Below, piece by piece: positions 43,672 through 52,360 of a DNA stretch of 64,000 nucleotides (its first letter is position 1; every line of letters starts with the position of its first letter). The position numbers and the translations under genes are program-made. The notes below the pieces were generated by a model that saw only the letters and a program-made list of their open reading frames with translations, had not been told where the DNA came from and did not search any database. The stretch is from Centipeda noxia ATCC 43541 (GTDB taxonomy: Bacteria; Bacillota; Negativicutes; Selenomonadales; Selenomonadaceae): contig NZ_GG749281.1 in the NCBI RefSeq assembly GCF_000160555.1, forward strand, positions 163,955 through 227,954. The letters are read 5' to 3'.

Positions 43672-45210
43672 CTACTGCACCCTCCCCGCGTCCAACGTAT
43701 GAATTTCATCGGCAAAACAGGTGAGCAGCGCGCGGTCGTGCGAGATGAGCAGCATGCCGAGGCGGCGCTCCGCCCGCAGCCGCAGGAACAGACGCAGAAT
43801 CTGCTCTTGAATAGAGACGTCGAGCATGGTCGTCGGCTCATCGAGGAGCAGGATCCGCGGCTTTGTGAGCAGCGCCCGTGCGATCGCCGCGCGCTGCAGT
43901 TCGCCGCCCGAGAGCTCGTGCGGCCGCCGCCCCAAAACGTGCGCGGTCAGTTCCACGGCGCGCAGTTCCGCTGCGATCTGTTCTTTCGCAGAGCCGCCCT
44001 CATCGAGCAGGGACGGATGAATCGCAAAAACCTCCCGCAGACTCTCCTCCATTGTGCAGCGCGGGTCGAATGCCTGCTCCGGATTCTGCGCAACGAGCTG
44101 CACGCTCCGGCGAAAGGCCCGCATCTCCGCACGCGAAAGCATCGTCAGATCACGCCCCTCCCACAGGACCGCGCCGCCGTCCGCGGGAATGAGCCCGAGC
44201 AGGATGCGCACGAGCGTACTCTTGCCTGCACCGCTGCGCCCCTCGAGTCCGATGGTGCGACCCTCGGCAACGACGAGACTGCACGCATCCAGAATGCGCA
44301 GAGGCTCATCCGCCGCACGGCCGCGCATGCTCTTCGTCACCGCGCGCGCCTCGAGTACGGCAGGGCTGCGGGGGGATTCCTCCGCCGGTGCAGGTTTGCG
44401 TTCGTTGCCTGTCCTTTTTTCATGCGCCAGGAACTGCGGCTGCGCCCGGAGATACGCCTTCGTGTACGGGTGCGCGGGATGCGCCCACACATCCGTCCCC
44501 TGCTCCACAATCCGCCCCGCCTGCATGACGACGACACGGTCAGCCAGCTGCGCGGCGAGCGGGATATCGTGGGTGATGAGGAGGAGGGATACCCTTCCGT
44601 ACGCACACAGGCGGCGCAGATTATCGGCAGCCATCTGCCAGACGGCAGGATCCAGCCCCTTCGTCGGCTCGTCCGCGAGAATCCACTGCGGCTCGCCTGC
44701 GTCCGCCATCGCACAGAGCACGCGCTGCAGCATTCCGCCCGAGAGCTCATGCGGATAGGAACGCAGCACCCGCTGCGGATCGTCAAAGCCGAACCGCGCA
44801 AGGAGCGCCGCATACTGCGCCTCGTCCCATGCGGGGCGTCCCGCTCCGCGCCGCACATCCGCCATCTGCCGCCCGATGCGGTGCACCGGGCTCAGTGCGG
44901 CCCGCGGCAGCTGCGGTACGATGCCCCATTGTTTGCCCCAGTAACGGCGGCGCAGCTCCTCCTGTCCGAGCGCGGTCACGTCCGCAGCGCCGAACAGCAC
45001 TTGTCCCTCGACTGCGGCTCCCGGAGGCAGTGCGCCGAAAAGCGCCTGTCCGAGCGTCGATTTCCCGCTGCCGCTCTCTCCGATGATCGCCGTCACGCCC
45101 CCCGCGGGGAACACAGCATCCACATGATCGAGCGCGGATATGCCGCCCGCGCCGTCCGAATAGCGCACAGTGAGTCCGTGCACGGCAAACGCATGCTGCT
45201 GCCCCCTCAT
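43672..45210 (-). CDS. Fused two-domain ABC ATPase of dipeptide/nickel type
   Basis: This 512-residue protein has two complete ABC ATPase halves like DppD-DppF or GsiA. Half 1 has GESGSGKSTLGQALF, LSGGMLQRVLCAM and WILADEPTKGLDP. Half 2 has GRSGAGKSTLVRILL, LSGGELQRAAIAR and ILLLDEPTTMLDVS. ATG 45210 overlaps the permease stop and has AGGAGG; longer versions run into the permease gene. It would drive the adjacent permease pair. The substrate may be peptides or a nickel/metallophore complex. Confidence 0.92.
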   Translation of the reverse strand: MRGQQHAFAVHGLTVRYSDGAGGISALDHVDAVFPAGGVTAIIGESGSGKSTLGQALFGALPPGAAVEGQVLFGAADVTALGQEELRRRYWGKQWGIVPQLPRAALSPVHRIGRQMADVRRGAGRPAWDEAQYAALLARFGFDDPQRVLRSYPHELSGGMLQRVLCAMADAGEPQWILADEPTKGLDPAVWQMAADNLRRLCAYGRVSLLLITHDIPLAAQLADRVVVMQAGRIVEQGTDVWAHPAHPYTKAYLRAQPQFLAHEKRTGNERKPAPAEESPRSPAVLEARAVTKSMRGRAADEPLRILDACSLVVAEGRTIGLEGRSGAGKSTLVRILLGLIPADGGAVLWEGRDLTMLSRAEMRAFRRSVQLVAQNPEQAFDPRCTMEESLREVFAIHPSLLDEGGSAKEQIAAELRAVELTAHVLGRRPHELSGGELQRAAIARALLTKPRILLLDEPTTMLDVSIQEQILRLFLRLRAERRLGMLLISHDRALLTCFADEIHTLDAGRVQ

Positions 45211-46022
45211 CCGCGCACCTCCTGATGTATATCGAAGCGGCGGCGCAGCATCTGCCCGACCGTATTGAGCGCGCCCACGAGCAGGACAAGCGCCGCGCCC
45301 GGTACGATGATGAGATGCGGCGCCTGACGGTAGTAGAGCATCGCGTCGCTGATCATCGTGCTCCAGTCCGGCGTCGGCGGCTGCACGCCGAGGCCGAGGA
45401 AACTCAGCCCCGCGATCGCAAGCACCCCACGCCCGAGCCGCAGCGAGCCGAGCACGAGCAGCGTCCCGCCGAGCGCCGGCAGAATGTGCCGGAGGATCAT
45501 CCGCCCGTCGCTGCAGCCGAGCACACGCAGATTCTCTACATAGGGCTGCGCAGAGAGCCCCATGACCTCCGCACGCACGATGCGCGAGAACCCCGCCCAC
45601 GAGCCCGCAACGAGCGCGAGCAATAGGCCCGCAGCGCCGGGTCCGACAAAGCCCGCGACGGCCACCATGAAACTGATGCCCGGGATCCCCTGGAACACAT
45701 TGCTGACCATCGTCAGAACGGCGTCCGTCCGCCCGCCGAAATATCCCGCGAGCACGCCCACAATCGTCCCGATGCCGAGCGCCAGCACCGTCGAGACCAG
45801 AGAGAGCAGGATCGCACTGCGCCCGCCGTAGAGCATCCGGCTCAGGAGATCGCGCCCGAGTGCATCCGTGCCGAGGAGATGTGCCGCCGTTGGTCCCTGC
45901 AGGCGGATCGCCATATTCGGCTCGAACGGATTCATCGGCGCCAGCTGCGGGGCAAATATGCCGGAGAGGACAATCCCCGCGAGTACGAGCACGGCAGCGC
46001 AGCCCATCCAGCGCTCCATCAC
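45207..46022 (-). CDS. DppC/NikC-type ABC permease
   Basis: This 271-residue inner-membrane permease has the N-terminal HLLGTDALGRDLLSRMLYGG motif of DppC/NikC proteins and a coupling loop with AEVMGLSAQPYVENLRVLGC. It starts inside the end of the partner permease gene (ATGA overlap) and ends in overlap with the ATPase gene, so all are translated in series. Confidence 0.92.
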   Translation of the reverse strand: MMERWMGCAAVLVLAGIVLSGIFAPQLAPMNPFEPNMAIRLQGPTAAHLLGTDALGRDLLSRMLYGGRSAILLSLVSTVLALGIGTIVGVLAGYFGGRTDAVLTMVSNVFQGIPGISFMVAVAGFVGPGAAGLLLALVAGSWAGFSRIVRAEVMGLSAQPYVENLRVLGCSDGRMILRHILPALGGTLLVLGSLRLGRGVLAIAGLSFLGLGVQPPTPDWSTMISDAMLYYRQAPHLIIVPGAALVLLVGALNTVGQMLRRRFDIHQEVRG

Positions 46023-46969
46023 CGCTCACCTCCCGGCAGGATGCGCGGGTCCATGCGTGCGAGCAGGAGATCGACCGCGAGGGTCACGAGCACATAGATC
46101 GCTCCCAGGAACAGCACATACCCCTGCAGCAGCGGATAGTCGCGGTAGTGGATCGCGTCGAGCGCGAGCGAGCCGATGCCCGGCAGAGCAAAGACCGTCT
46201 CCACGACGATCGCTCCGCCGAGCACAGCTGCGAAGAAATTCCCCAGCATCGCCGCTACGGGGAGCATTGCGTTCGGCAGCGCATAGACGAGGAGTACGCG
46301 GCCTTCGCTGAGACCGCGCAGGCGTGCAACGCGCGCGTAAAAGGACGAGAGGGCGCCGCGCAGCTGACTGTCGAGCAGCTGCGCCGTCATCGCGAGCGTC
46401 ACAAGCGCGAGCGCGAGCGACGGAAGAACATAGCCCGCCGCGGACTCCACGCCGTTCGTCGGCAGGATATGGAGCCACACGCCGAAGACCAGGATGAGCA
46501 GGATCGCCGTGAGGAACGACGGCGCCGCCAGCATGACCTGCGTTGCGCCGCGCACCATCTGCTCCCACATCGTCCCGCGCAGGTAGGCCATCGCGAGGCC
46601 GAGCCCGATGCCGCCGACTACCGCCCATACGAGAGCCGCCGCAGCGAGCGCCGCCGTCACAGGCAGCCGGTCGAGGAGCGCCGTGAAGACCGGCATCCCC
46701 AGATGGTAGGACATGCCGCCGTCCCCGTGCAGGAGGCGCCGCAGCCACAGCCCGTACTGCGCGTACCACGGCTGATCCAGACCGAGATAGGAGCGCAGCG
46801 CAGCGACCTCCTCGGCGGACGGCATGCCCATCCCCGTCCCCTCCAGCATAATCTCTGCCGGATCGCCCGGTGAGAGCTGGCCGAGGCCAAACGCGAGCAG
46901 ACTGACGCCGAAGAGCACCGGCAGAGCGCTTGCAAGCCGCCCGCAGATATAGCGCTGCACCGCATTCAT
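46019..46969 (-). CDS. DppB/NikB-type ABC permease
   Basis: This 316-residue permease has the family start (YICGRLASALPVLFGVSLLA), the FGLGQLSPGDPAEIML segment of DppB/NikB proteins and the coupling loop RVARLRGLSEGRVLLVYALP. ATG 46969 overlaps the stop of the binding-protein gene; the GTG two codons earlier is less likely. It forms the channel with the DppC-type subunit. Confidence 0.92.
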   Translation of the reverse strand: MNAVQRYICGRLASALPVLFGVSLLAFGLGQLSPGDPAEIMLEGTGMGMPSAEEVAALRSYLGLDQPWYAQYGLWLRRLLHGDGGMSYHLGMPVFTALLDRLPVTAALAAAALVWAVVGGIGLGLAMAYLRGTMWEQMVRGATQVMLAAPSFLTAILLILVFGVWLHILPTNGVESAAGYVLPSLALALVTLAMTAQLLDSQLRGALSSFYARVARLRGLSEGRVLLVYALPNAMLPVAAMLGNFFAAVLGGAIVVETVFALPGIGSLALDAIHYRDYPLLQGYVLFLGAIYVLVTLAVDLLLARMDPRILPGGER

Positions 46970-48516
46970 CTCCACGCCACCTCCGCCAGCGACACCCCGT
47001 AGCGCAGCGCCCGGTATCCCGTCAGGCGCGCCGCATTGTAGACCACAATGTTTTCATCAAAATAGAGCGGGACGACCGGCTGTTCCTCCACGCCGATCTC
47101 CTGCAGCCGATCAAAGAGCGCCCGCCGCCTCCCCTCGTCCGCCGCGGTGTCGAGCTCCGCGAGGAGCGCGTTCACCTCCGGATTGTCATAGCCGAGCGAC
47201 AGCGCCTTGTTCCGCGGCCCGTTCGGCGCGAAAAATCCCTTGAACACATAGAGCGGATCGCCGTTCGGCAGCCCCTGCTGACTGCGCGCGATGTCGTAGT
47301 CCCCGCGCCGCATCCGCGCCGTCAGCATCGGTGCCTCGAGCGCCTCGATGCGCACATCAAGGCCAATGTCTGCGAGCCAGTATGCAATCAGCTCCGCCTC
47401 GCCCTTGGCGATCGGGTCCGCGCCGTTCACACAGTAGACGATCTCCTGCCGCGCATCGCCGAGCACCTCATGCGCGAGCCGCTTTGCCTCCGCCGTGTCC
47501 CGTGCCACGGGGAACTCCTTGTAGAACGGACTGGAGATGCTCAGCAGATTCGTCGTCGGCTCTGCATAGCCGAGATAGAGCGCATCTGCGAGCAGGCGGC
47601 GGTCGAGCAGGAGACTCACAGCGCGCCGCATGCGGACATCGTTGAACGGCGGCCGCGTCCCGTTCAACGCCAGATAGCGCACCATGATCGAACGGCTGAC
47701 CGAGACGGCGAACCGCTCGTCCTGCGCCAGCTCATCCGCCAGCACCGGCGGCATCGCGCTGACATCCAGCACGCCCATGATCTCCTCCGCCTTGAGCGCG
47801 GCAAAGCGGACGTCGGGGCTCGGGATGATGCGGATCAGGATGCGGCGCGCACGCGCCTTTTCCCCGTAGTAATCCTCGTTGCGCTCAAGAACGACATAGC
47901 GGTCCTGCACATTCTCCGCGATGCGGAACGGCCCCGTCCCGCGCGCGGTCCCCGCGAACGAGCCGTCGTCCGCAAGGCACGAGGGGGCATAGATCGGGCT
48001 GCCGAAATTCATCATATTGTAGAGCTGATTGACGTTCGGCTTGGCAAAGGTCATCCGCACCGTCAGCTCGTCGAGAGGCTCCACGCGGATGAGATTCGGA
48101 TAGTAGTTCTTGCGGCTGCGGGAGTAGAAAATGCTCAAAGGCGCCCCCTTGCCCATCCACGCGATATTGTCCGCAACCGCCTGCGCCGTGAAGGGCGTCC
48201 CGTCATGAAAACGCACCCCCTGCCGCAGATGGAATACCCACACGCGTCCGTCGTCCAGCATCTCCCAGGACACGGCGAGGCACGGCGCAGGCGCGCCCGT
48301 CTCCTCATCCGCCGTGATGAGCGGTTCCCAGACGCCGAGGATCCGGCTGCAGTAGTAGCTGTCATGCACGCCCGGAGCGAGCGGGCGATACGCCGCGAGG
48401 ACGATCGTATCGTCCGCCGCGGCGCTTATCCCCTCCGTCCGTTCCTCAATGCTCTGCCCGCAGCCCGCAGGCGCAAGCAAAAATATGAGCAGGACGAGCG
48501 CGCGCAGGTATCGCAT
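46966..48516 (-). CDS. Extracellular solute-binding lipoprotein, SBP_bac_5 family
   Basis: This 516-residue lipoprotein has lipobox APAGC after MRYLRALVLLIFLL. It carries SBP_bac_5 blocks: WEPLITADEETGAPAPCLAV, the characteristic FHLRQGVRFHDGTPFTAQAV and MRRAVSLLLDRR. Family members bind peptides, nickel chelates or opine metallophores; the N-terminal half here looks closer to NikA/CntA than to DppA, but this is only an impression. ATG 48516 is chosen for AAAGGAG. It heads the ABC operon and is preceded by a long leader with an internal terminator. Confidence 0.9.
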   Translation of the reverse strand: MRYLRALVLLIFLLAPAGCGQSIEERTEGISAAADDTIVLAAYRPLAPGVHDSYYCSRILGVWEPLITADEETGAPAPCLAVSWEMLDDGRVWVFHLRQGVRFHDGTPFTAQAVADNIAWMGKGAPLSIFYSRSRKNYYPNLIRVEPLDELTVRMTFAKPNVNQLYNMMNFGSPIYAPSCLADDGSFAGTARGTGPFRIAENVQDRYVVLERNEDYYGEKARARRILIRIIPSPDVRFAALKAEEIMGVLDVSAMPPVLADELAQDERFAVSVSRSIMVRYLALNGTRPPFNDVRMRRAVSLLLDRRLLADALYLGYAEPTTNLLSISSPFYKEFPVARDTAEAKRLAHEVLGDARQEIVYCVNGADPIAKGEAELIAYWLADIGLDVRIEALEAPMLTARMRRGDYDIARSQQGLPNGDPLYVFKGFFAPNGPRNKALSLGYDNPEVNALLAELDTAADEGRRRALFDRLQEIGVEEQPVVPLYFDENIVVYNAARLTGYRALRYGVSLAEVAWR

Positions 48517-48551
48517 AGAGAGCTCCTTTCTCTGCATTTAGGAACAGCAAA

Positions 48552-48592
48552 AGCGGCTGCTGCACAAAGAGTTTCTTCATCCAGCAGCCGCT
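48552..48592 (-). promoter_or_regulatory. Leader hairpin just before the binding-protein gene
   Basis: An 11-base perfect stem (48552-48562 with 48582-48592) with a 19-base loop is followed on the minus strand by TTTGCTGTT. It could be a weak terminator, an mRNA-stabilising structure, or part of an attenuator with the upstream hairpin. Confidence 0.45.
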
Positions 48593-48739
48593 CTTTTCGC
48601 CCCTTCCGCCATGCTCCGCATGCCCCCGGCAGGCAGGCGGGGGGGATGAGGGATTCATCGCCGTCGTGCGCGGCATTGGGAGATAGAGGCTCTCCTCCGA
48701 GCGCGGCAAAATACACCGCACATTCCCAGGCGTCATTAC

Positions 48740-48766
48740 AAAAACCCCGTCCGAGATGAGACGGGG
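48740..48766 (-). terminator. Intrinsic terminator inside the ABC operon leader
   Basis: A CCCCGTC/GACGGGG stem followed by TTTTTG on the minus strand, about 80-105 bases downstream of the predicted transcription start and about 220 bases before the first gene. It implies premature termination that must be overcome for operon expression. Confidence 0.7.
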
Positions 48767-48792
48767 CTTTTCCACACAAAAACCTGCCTTCA

Positions 48793-48806
48793 TGCCCGTT
48801 CGGGCA
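48793..48806 (-). promoter_or_regulatory. Stable leader hairpin upstream of the attenuator
   Basis: TGCCC-GAAC-GGGCA, a perfect short hairpin about 40 bases from the predicted transcript start. It may be part of a sensing structure; no known riboswitch class was recognised. Confidence 0.4.
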
Positions 48807-48849
48807 CCGAGTCTGCTGATGAAGTCCATTTGACTTTAATTGCTATTGC

Positions 48850-48879
48850 AGTATAATGAAATGGAAATATATTTGTCAA
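48850..48879 (-). promoter_or_regulatory. Promoter of the dipeptide/nickel-type ABC operon
   Basis: An exact TTGACA (48879-48874) and TATACT (48855-48850), spacer 18 bases, on the minus strand. The leader is about 330 bases. The plus-strand side of this gap up to 49156 shows only an AT-rich run and the ribosome site of the transporter gene. Confidence 0.7.
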
Positions 48880-49156
48880 CCAATTTTACACCGCATCTGC
48901 GCGTCCCGATCCATCTCGCATCCATAAAATAATTGCCGTATCTTCGGCAGAATAATTTCCGTATCGATCGGAAGCACGCGCAATTTTCACGTAAATTACT
49001 CTTATTTATCGCTTTTATAAAAAAATTTCATTGCAATTTTTCTCCAAAACTAGCAGGAAAACCAGAAAAGAGAGAGAATTAAGAATTCTGTCGAAAGAAA
49101 GTTTCCGAAATATACAACGGGAACTAGAAGAACTGATATGATAGGAGATGTATTCT

Positions 49157-50416
49157 ATGGATGCAGCAACGCTGACACTGGGAGTGCTCGCTGTGGCGGC
49201 GATCTTCTTCGCCACCGAGATCATCCCGCTCGCAGTCACGGCAATGGGTGCGGCAGTCGCACTCGGCCTCCTGGGTGTTCTGACACCGAAGGAAGTCTTT
49301 GCCGGGCTGTCGAACTCCACCGTCGTGCTCTTCGCGGGCATGTTCGTCATTGGAGCGGCGATGTTCCAAACGGGACTCGCCCAATGGATCGGGATTGCCG
49401 TGGTGAAGAAGTCCGGCACGAACGAGCGCGCGCTGATGACGGCCCTGATGTTGATCACGATCATCCTGTCGTCGGTGTCCTCGAACACGGCGACGGTCGC
49501 CTGTCTCATGCCGGTCGTTATTCAGATCTGCGCGGCCGCAAAGGTTCCCGTGTCGCCGCAGCTGATGGCACTCGCTGTCGCGGCAAACGTCGGCGGTACG
49601 ATCACGATGATCGGTACCCCGCCGAACATCCTCATGAGCGCAACGCTCAGTGCAAGCGGACTCACCCCGTTCGGATTCTTTGAGTTCGCATGGATCGGTG
49701 TCCCGCTCTCCATCCTCGGTCTCGTCTACATGCTCACGATCGGCTACAAGCTCTGCCCGCGCCACACGGTGAAGGTAGAGGGAGAATCCGCGAGCGAGGA
49801 CGGTCCGAAGGACAAGAAGAAGATGATGGTCTGCCTTGCAATCCTGCTCGCGGTCATCGTCGCGATGGTCTTTGAGAAGGATATCCACGTCCCGATGCAG
49901 ATGTCTGCCATCATCGGCGCGCTCGCCTGCGTGCTGACGGGCTGCCTCTCTGAGAAGCAGGCATATCAGGGCATTGACTGGACGACGATCTTCCTCTTTG
50001 CCGGTATGCTCCCGCTCGCCAGCGCCATGGATCACAGCGGCGCGGGCAAGCTCATCGCGGACTTCGTCGTCGGCCTCATGGGCGAGGCTCCCTCGCCGCT
50101 CATCATCGTCGCGGCGATGTTCATCCTCTCGTGCGGTCTGACGCAGTTCATGTCGAACACGGCGGCGGCGGCGCTGCTCGCTCCGATCGGCATCTCGATC
50201 GCAGAGTCCATCGGCGCTTCGCCGTATCCGGTCATCATGGCGATCGGCATTGCTGCATCCTGCGCGTTCACGACGCCGGTTGCGACCCCGCCGAACACGC
50301 TCGTGCTCGGGCCCGGTCAGTTCCGCTTCATGGACTATGTCAAGGTCGGCGTGCCTCTTGCGATTCTCTCGCTGATCCTCTGCATGGTCGTTATCCCGCT
50401 CGTATGGCCCTTCTAA
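49157..50416 (+). CDS. DASS/SLC13-family anion transporter, copy 1
   Basis: This 419-residue inner-membrane protein of the divalent anion:sodium symporter family has the two SNT signature hairpins (SSNTATVACLMPVV and MSNTAAAALLAPIG) and VGGTITMIGTPPNILMSA. Family members move di- and tricarboxylates or sulfate. ATG 49157 is chosen for TAGGAGA at 8 bases; an earlier ATG at 49148 is too close to it. A terminator separates it from an SHMT-fold gene downstream. A second, frameshifted copy lies at 52361-53624 with the same upstream sequence. Substrate unknown. Confidence 0.9.
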   Translation: MDAATLTLGVLAVAAIFFATEIIPLAVTAMGAAVALGLLGVLTPKEVFAGLSNSTVVLFAGMFVIGAAMFQTGLAQWIGIAVVKKSGTNERALMTALMLITIILSSVSSNTATVACLMPVVIQICAAAKVPVSPQLMALAVAANVGGTITMIGTPPNILMSATLSASGLTPFGFFEFAWIGVPLSILGLVYMLTIGYKLCPRHTVKVEGESASEDGPKDKKKMMVCLAILLAVIVAMVFEKDIHVPMQMSAIIGALACVLTGCLSEKQAYQGIDWTTIFLFAGMLPLASAMDHSGAGKLIADFVVGLMGEAPSPLIIVAAMFILSCGLTQFMSNTAAAALLAPIGISIAESIGASPYPVIMAIGIAASCAFTTPVATPPNTLVLGPGQFRFMDYVKVGVPLAILSLILCMVVIPLVWPF

Positions 50417-50517
50417 GGAGCAGTCAGACATAAGCGGCAACAGCTGAGCGGTTCTCCTCTCAGAATGCTCGACCGTGAACAATACGAACTGGAAACAGAG
50501 TACATTGGTTCACCTTG

Positions 50518-50550
50518 AAACAGGTGTGCCCCATCCCGGGGCGCGCCTGT
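50518..50550 (+). terminator. Terminator between transporter 1 and SHMT-like gene 1
   Basis: A 14-base stem with two G-T pairs (50518-50531 with 50537-50550) and a T run. The SHMT-like gene begins 56 bases later after a second short hairpin, so its expression may depend on read-through. Confidence 0.8.
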
Positions 50551-50606
50551 TTTTTATTGGCCGTGCGGCACCTCCGCACGGTCCGGACAGATGAGGAGGA
50601 TGCTCC

Positions 50607-51932
50607 ATGAAAAAAGAAACACTGCTCAACCATCTGAAGGCGTTTGACCCGGCCGTCTTTGGCCTCCTGCAGGATGAGGTGCAGCGGCAGCGCAATATGC
50701 TCTCGCTGGTCCCGACGGTCAACGCCATGTCTCCGCTGGCAGCCTATCTCGTCGGGAGCCCGCTCGCAGGCAGCAGCATCGAGAGCTGCAGCGCGCGGCA
50801 CGGAAATGCAGCCGAGGAGCTCGCACGCACGCGTGCCGCAGAGCTTTTTAACAGCGAGCACGCCATTGTCCGGCTCGGGAACATCGCCGCTGCTTCGCGC
50901 GTAGTTTTCCTCGGTCTGCTGCAGCCCGGCGATACCGTGCTCTCGTTCAACCTGCGCAAACAGGAACACTGTGCGGGGCTGAACTATCGCTTTGAGAACT
51001 ACGGCATCGACCCCGCGGCGCAGCGGGTCGACTGGGATGCCGTCCTGGCGATGGCAAAGGAGCTGAAGCCGCGGCTCATCATCTTCTCCCCGGTCAGCTA
51101 TCCGCGCATCCCGAACTATCAGCGCCTCGCCGCCGTCGCACGCGAGGTCGGCGCCTATCTCTGGGTGGACATCGGTCAATGCGTCGGCCTCATCGCAGCA
51201 GGTCTCATCCCCTCCCCCGTGCCGCTCGCCGATGTCGTGAGTTTCCCGACGGGCGATTCGCTGCGCGGCCCCGAGGGTGCGGTCCTCCTCTGCAAAAAGG
51301 AACTGGCGGACCAGCTGGATACGACCGTCGTCAACAGCGGGCATACCGCGCTCTACGCGAACCGTCTTGCTGCGCTGGCCTTTGCCCTGCACGCGGCGGC
51401 ACAGCCGAAATTCCGTGCCTACGGCGAGCAGGTGCTGCGGAATGCCAAGGCGCTCGCAGCCTCGCTTGAGAGCCGCGGCGCAACGCTCCTGTGCGGCGGA
51501 ACCGAGACCCATCTCGTGCTGGCAGCGCCCGCGCCGAACGTAGATACCACAGACGCGGTGCACGCGCTCGCGCGGATGGGCGTGCAGACAAAGCGCGACC
51601 GCATTTCAACGATGCGCTCGGAGATGGTTCTCTCGGCCCTGCGCCTTTCCGCGCTGAATCCGACGACCCGCGGTCTCAAGGAGGAGGACATGACCCTCGT
51701 CGGTCAAATGCTGGCGCGCGTTCTCTCCGGCGGCATCAGCGCGCACGAGGAGGACGAGATCCGCACGGCCATCGCCAAGCTCATCATCGACAAACCCATC
51801 TTCTCCGAGGAGTGGATCAACACGGAGGCCATGGCAAGCATCTTCTACCCCGAGGCCGATACGAATGAGGTGCATGAACATGCGGCGAGCGAACGCATGA
51901 ACATCATCAAGAATCTCTTCCACAAGGAATAA
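50607..51932 (+). CDS. SHMT-fold protein lacking the PLP lysine, copy 1
   Basis: This 441-residue protein is clearly homologous to serine hydroxymethyltransferase along its length. GLLQPGDTVLSFNLRKQEH, WVDIGQCVGLIAAGLIPSPV and the carboxylate-binding region ALRLSALNPTTRG can be aligned with GlyA by eye. At the Schiff-base site, where GlyA has THKTL, this protein has TGDSLRGP (D217 in place of lysine), and the stacking His of the VDMAH motif is Gln. It therefore should not form the usual internal aldimine. A 30-residue C-terminal extension is absent from copy 2. GAGGAGGA precedes the start. Pairing with a transporter suggests a binding or regulatory role; this is inference. Confidence 0.75.
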   Translation: MKKETLLNHLKAFDPAVFGLLQDEVQRQRNMLSLVPTVNAMSPLAAYLVGSPLAGSSIESCSARHGNAAEELARTRAAELFNSEHAIVRLGNIAAASRVVFLGLLQPGDTVLSFNLRKQEHCAGLNYRFENYGIDPAAQRVDWDAVLAMAKELKPRLIIFSPVSYPRIPNYQRLAAVAREVGAYLWVDIGQCVGLIAAGLIPSPVPLADVVSFPTGDSLRGPEGAVLLCKKELADQLDTTVVNSGHTALYANRLAALAFALHAAAQPKFRAYGEQVLRNAKALAASLESRGATLLCGGTETHLVLAAPAPNVDTTDAVHALARMGVQTKRDRISTMRSEMVLSALRLSALNPTTRGLKEEDMTLVGQMLARVLSGGISAHEEDEIRTAIAKLIIDKPIFSEEWINTEAMASIFYPEADTNEVHEHAASERMNIIKNLFHKE

Positions 51933-51947
51933 CCTCTCGCCCAATCC

Positions 51948-51977
51948 CTCCGGCGGGGCGCAGACGCTCCGCCGGAG
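51948..51977 (+). terminator. Terminator after SHMT-like gene 1
   Basis: A 9-base stem (51948-51956 with 51969-51977) followed by six T. Confidence 0.85.
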
Positions 51978-52016
51978 TTTTTTACTGCGGAAAAATATTC
52001 TCTCGGCAAAAATCCC

Positions 52017-52141
52017 CAGAAACATCAAAATCGGGTGACCAACGCGCTCCGTTGTGCTATAATAAACGCATACAGTCTGTCATGCGGAGCTGCCGCATTG
52101 TTCCTATGATCTTTTGCGAAAACGTAAGAGGAGAACCGCCC
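52017..52141 (+). repeat. 125-base direct repeat, copy A
   Basis: Identical over 125 bases to 53701-53825. It contains a promoter, a short hairpin (ATGCGG/CCGCAT) and the ribosome site of an SHMT-like gene. Here it leads into a remnant gene. Confidence 0.95.
52035..52063 (+). promoter_or_regulatory. Promoter in direct repeat, copy A
   Basis: GTGACC (52035-52040), 17 bases, TATAAT (52058-52063) with TGC in front of the -10 box. Confidence 0.65.
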
Positions 52142-52297
52142 AGGAAAAGAGAAGAAGTTGCAAATCATCTGAAGGCATTTGACCCCGAGATCTATGCTCT
52201 GCTGGAGGAGGAACGCCAGCGCCAGCGCTATACGCTCTCGCTCCTCGGAGGATTGGCTGCGCAGGCGGGATGGAAAAGATGCGCCAAAATGATGTGA
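52142..52297 (+). pseudogene. Truncated SHMT-like gene remnant with mutated start codon
   Basis: The sequence matches the first ~37 codons of SHMT-like copy 2 (KREEVANHLKAFDPEIYALL, then ERQRQRYTLSLL). The ATG is AGG, and after TLSLL the homology ends and a TGA follows. The promoter and ribosome site upstream are intact. It marks the breakpoint of the duplication that produced the second transporter/SHMT-like unit. Confidence 0.85.
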
Positions 52298-52360
52298 CTG
52301 AATTTATCTGTATTTCCTAAAAACGGGAACTAGAAGAACTGTATGATAGGAGATGTTTCT

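Noticed and set aside
43408-48759. Long plus-strand frames opposite the dipeptide/nickel-type ABC operon
   Set aside because: They mirror the four ABC genes, are Arg/His/Pro-rich and lack ribosome sites.
48446-48829. 127-codon frame in the ABC operon leader
   Set aside because: No ribosome site, runs through three hairpins and overlaps the binding-protein gene start; treated as leader RNA.
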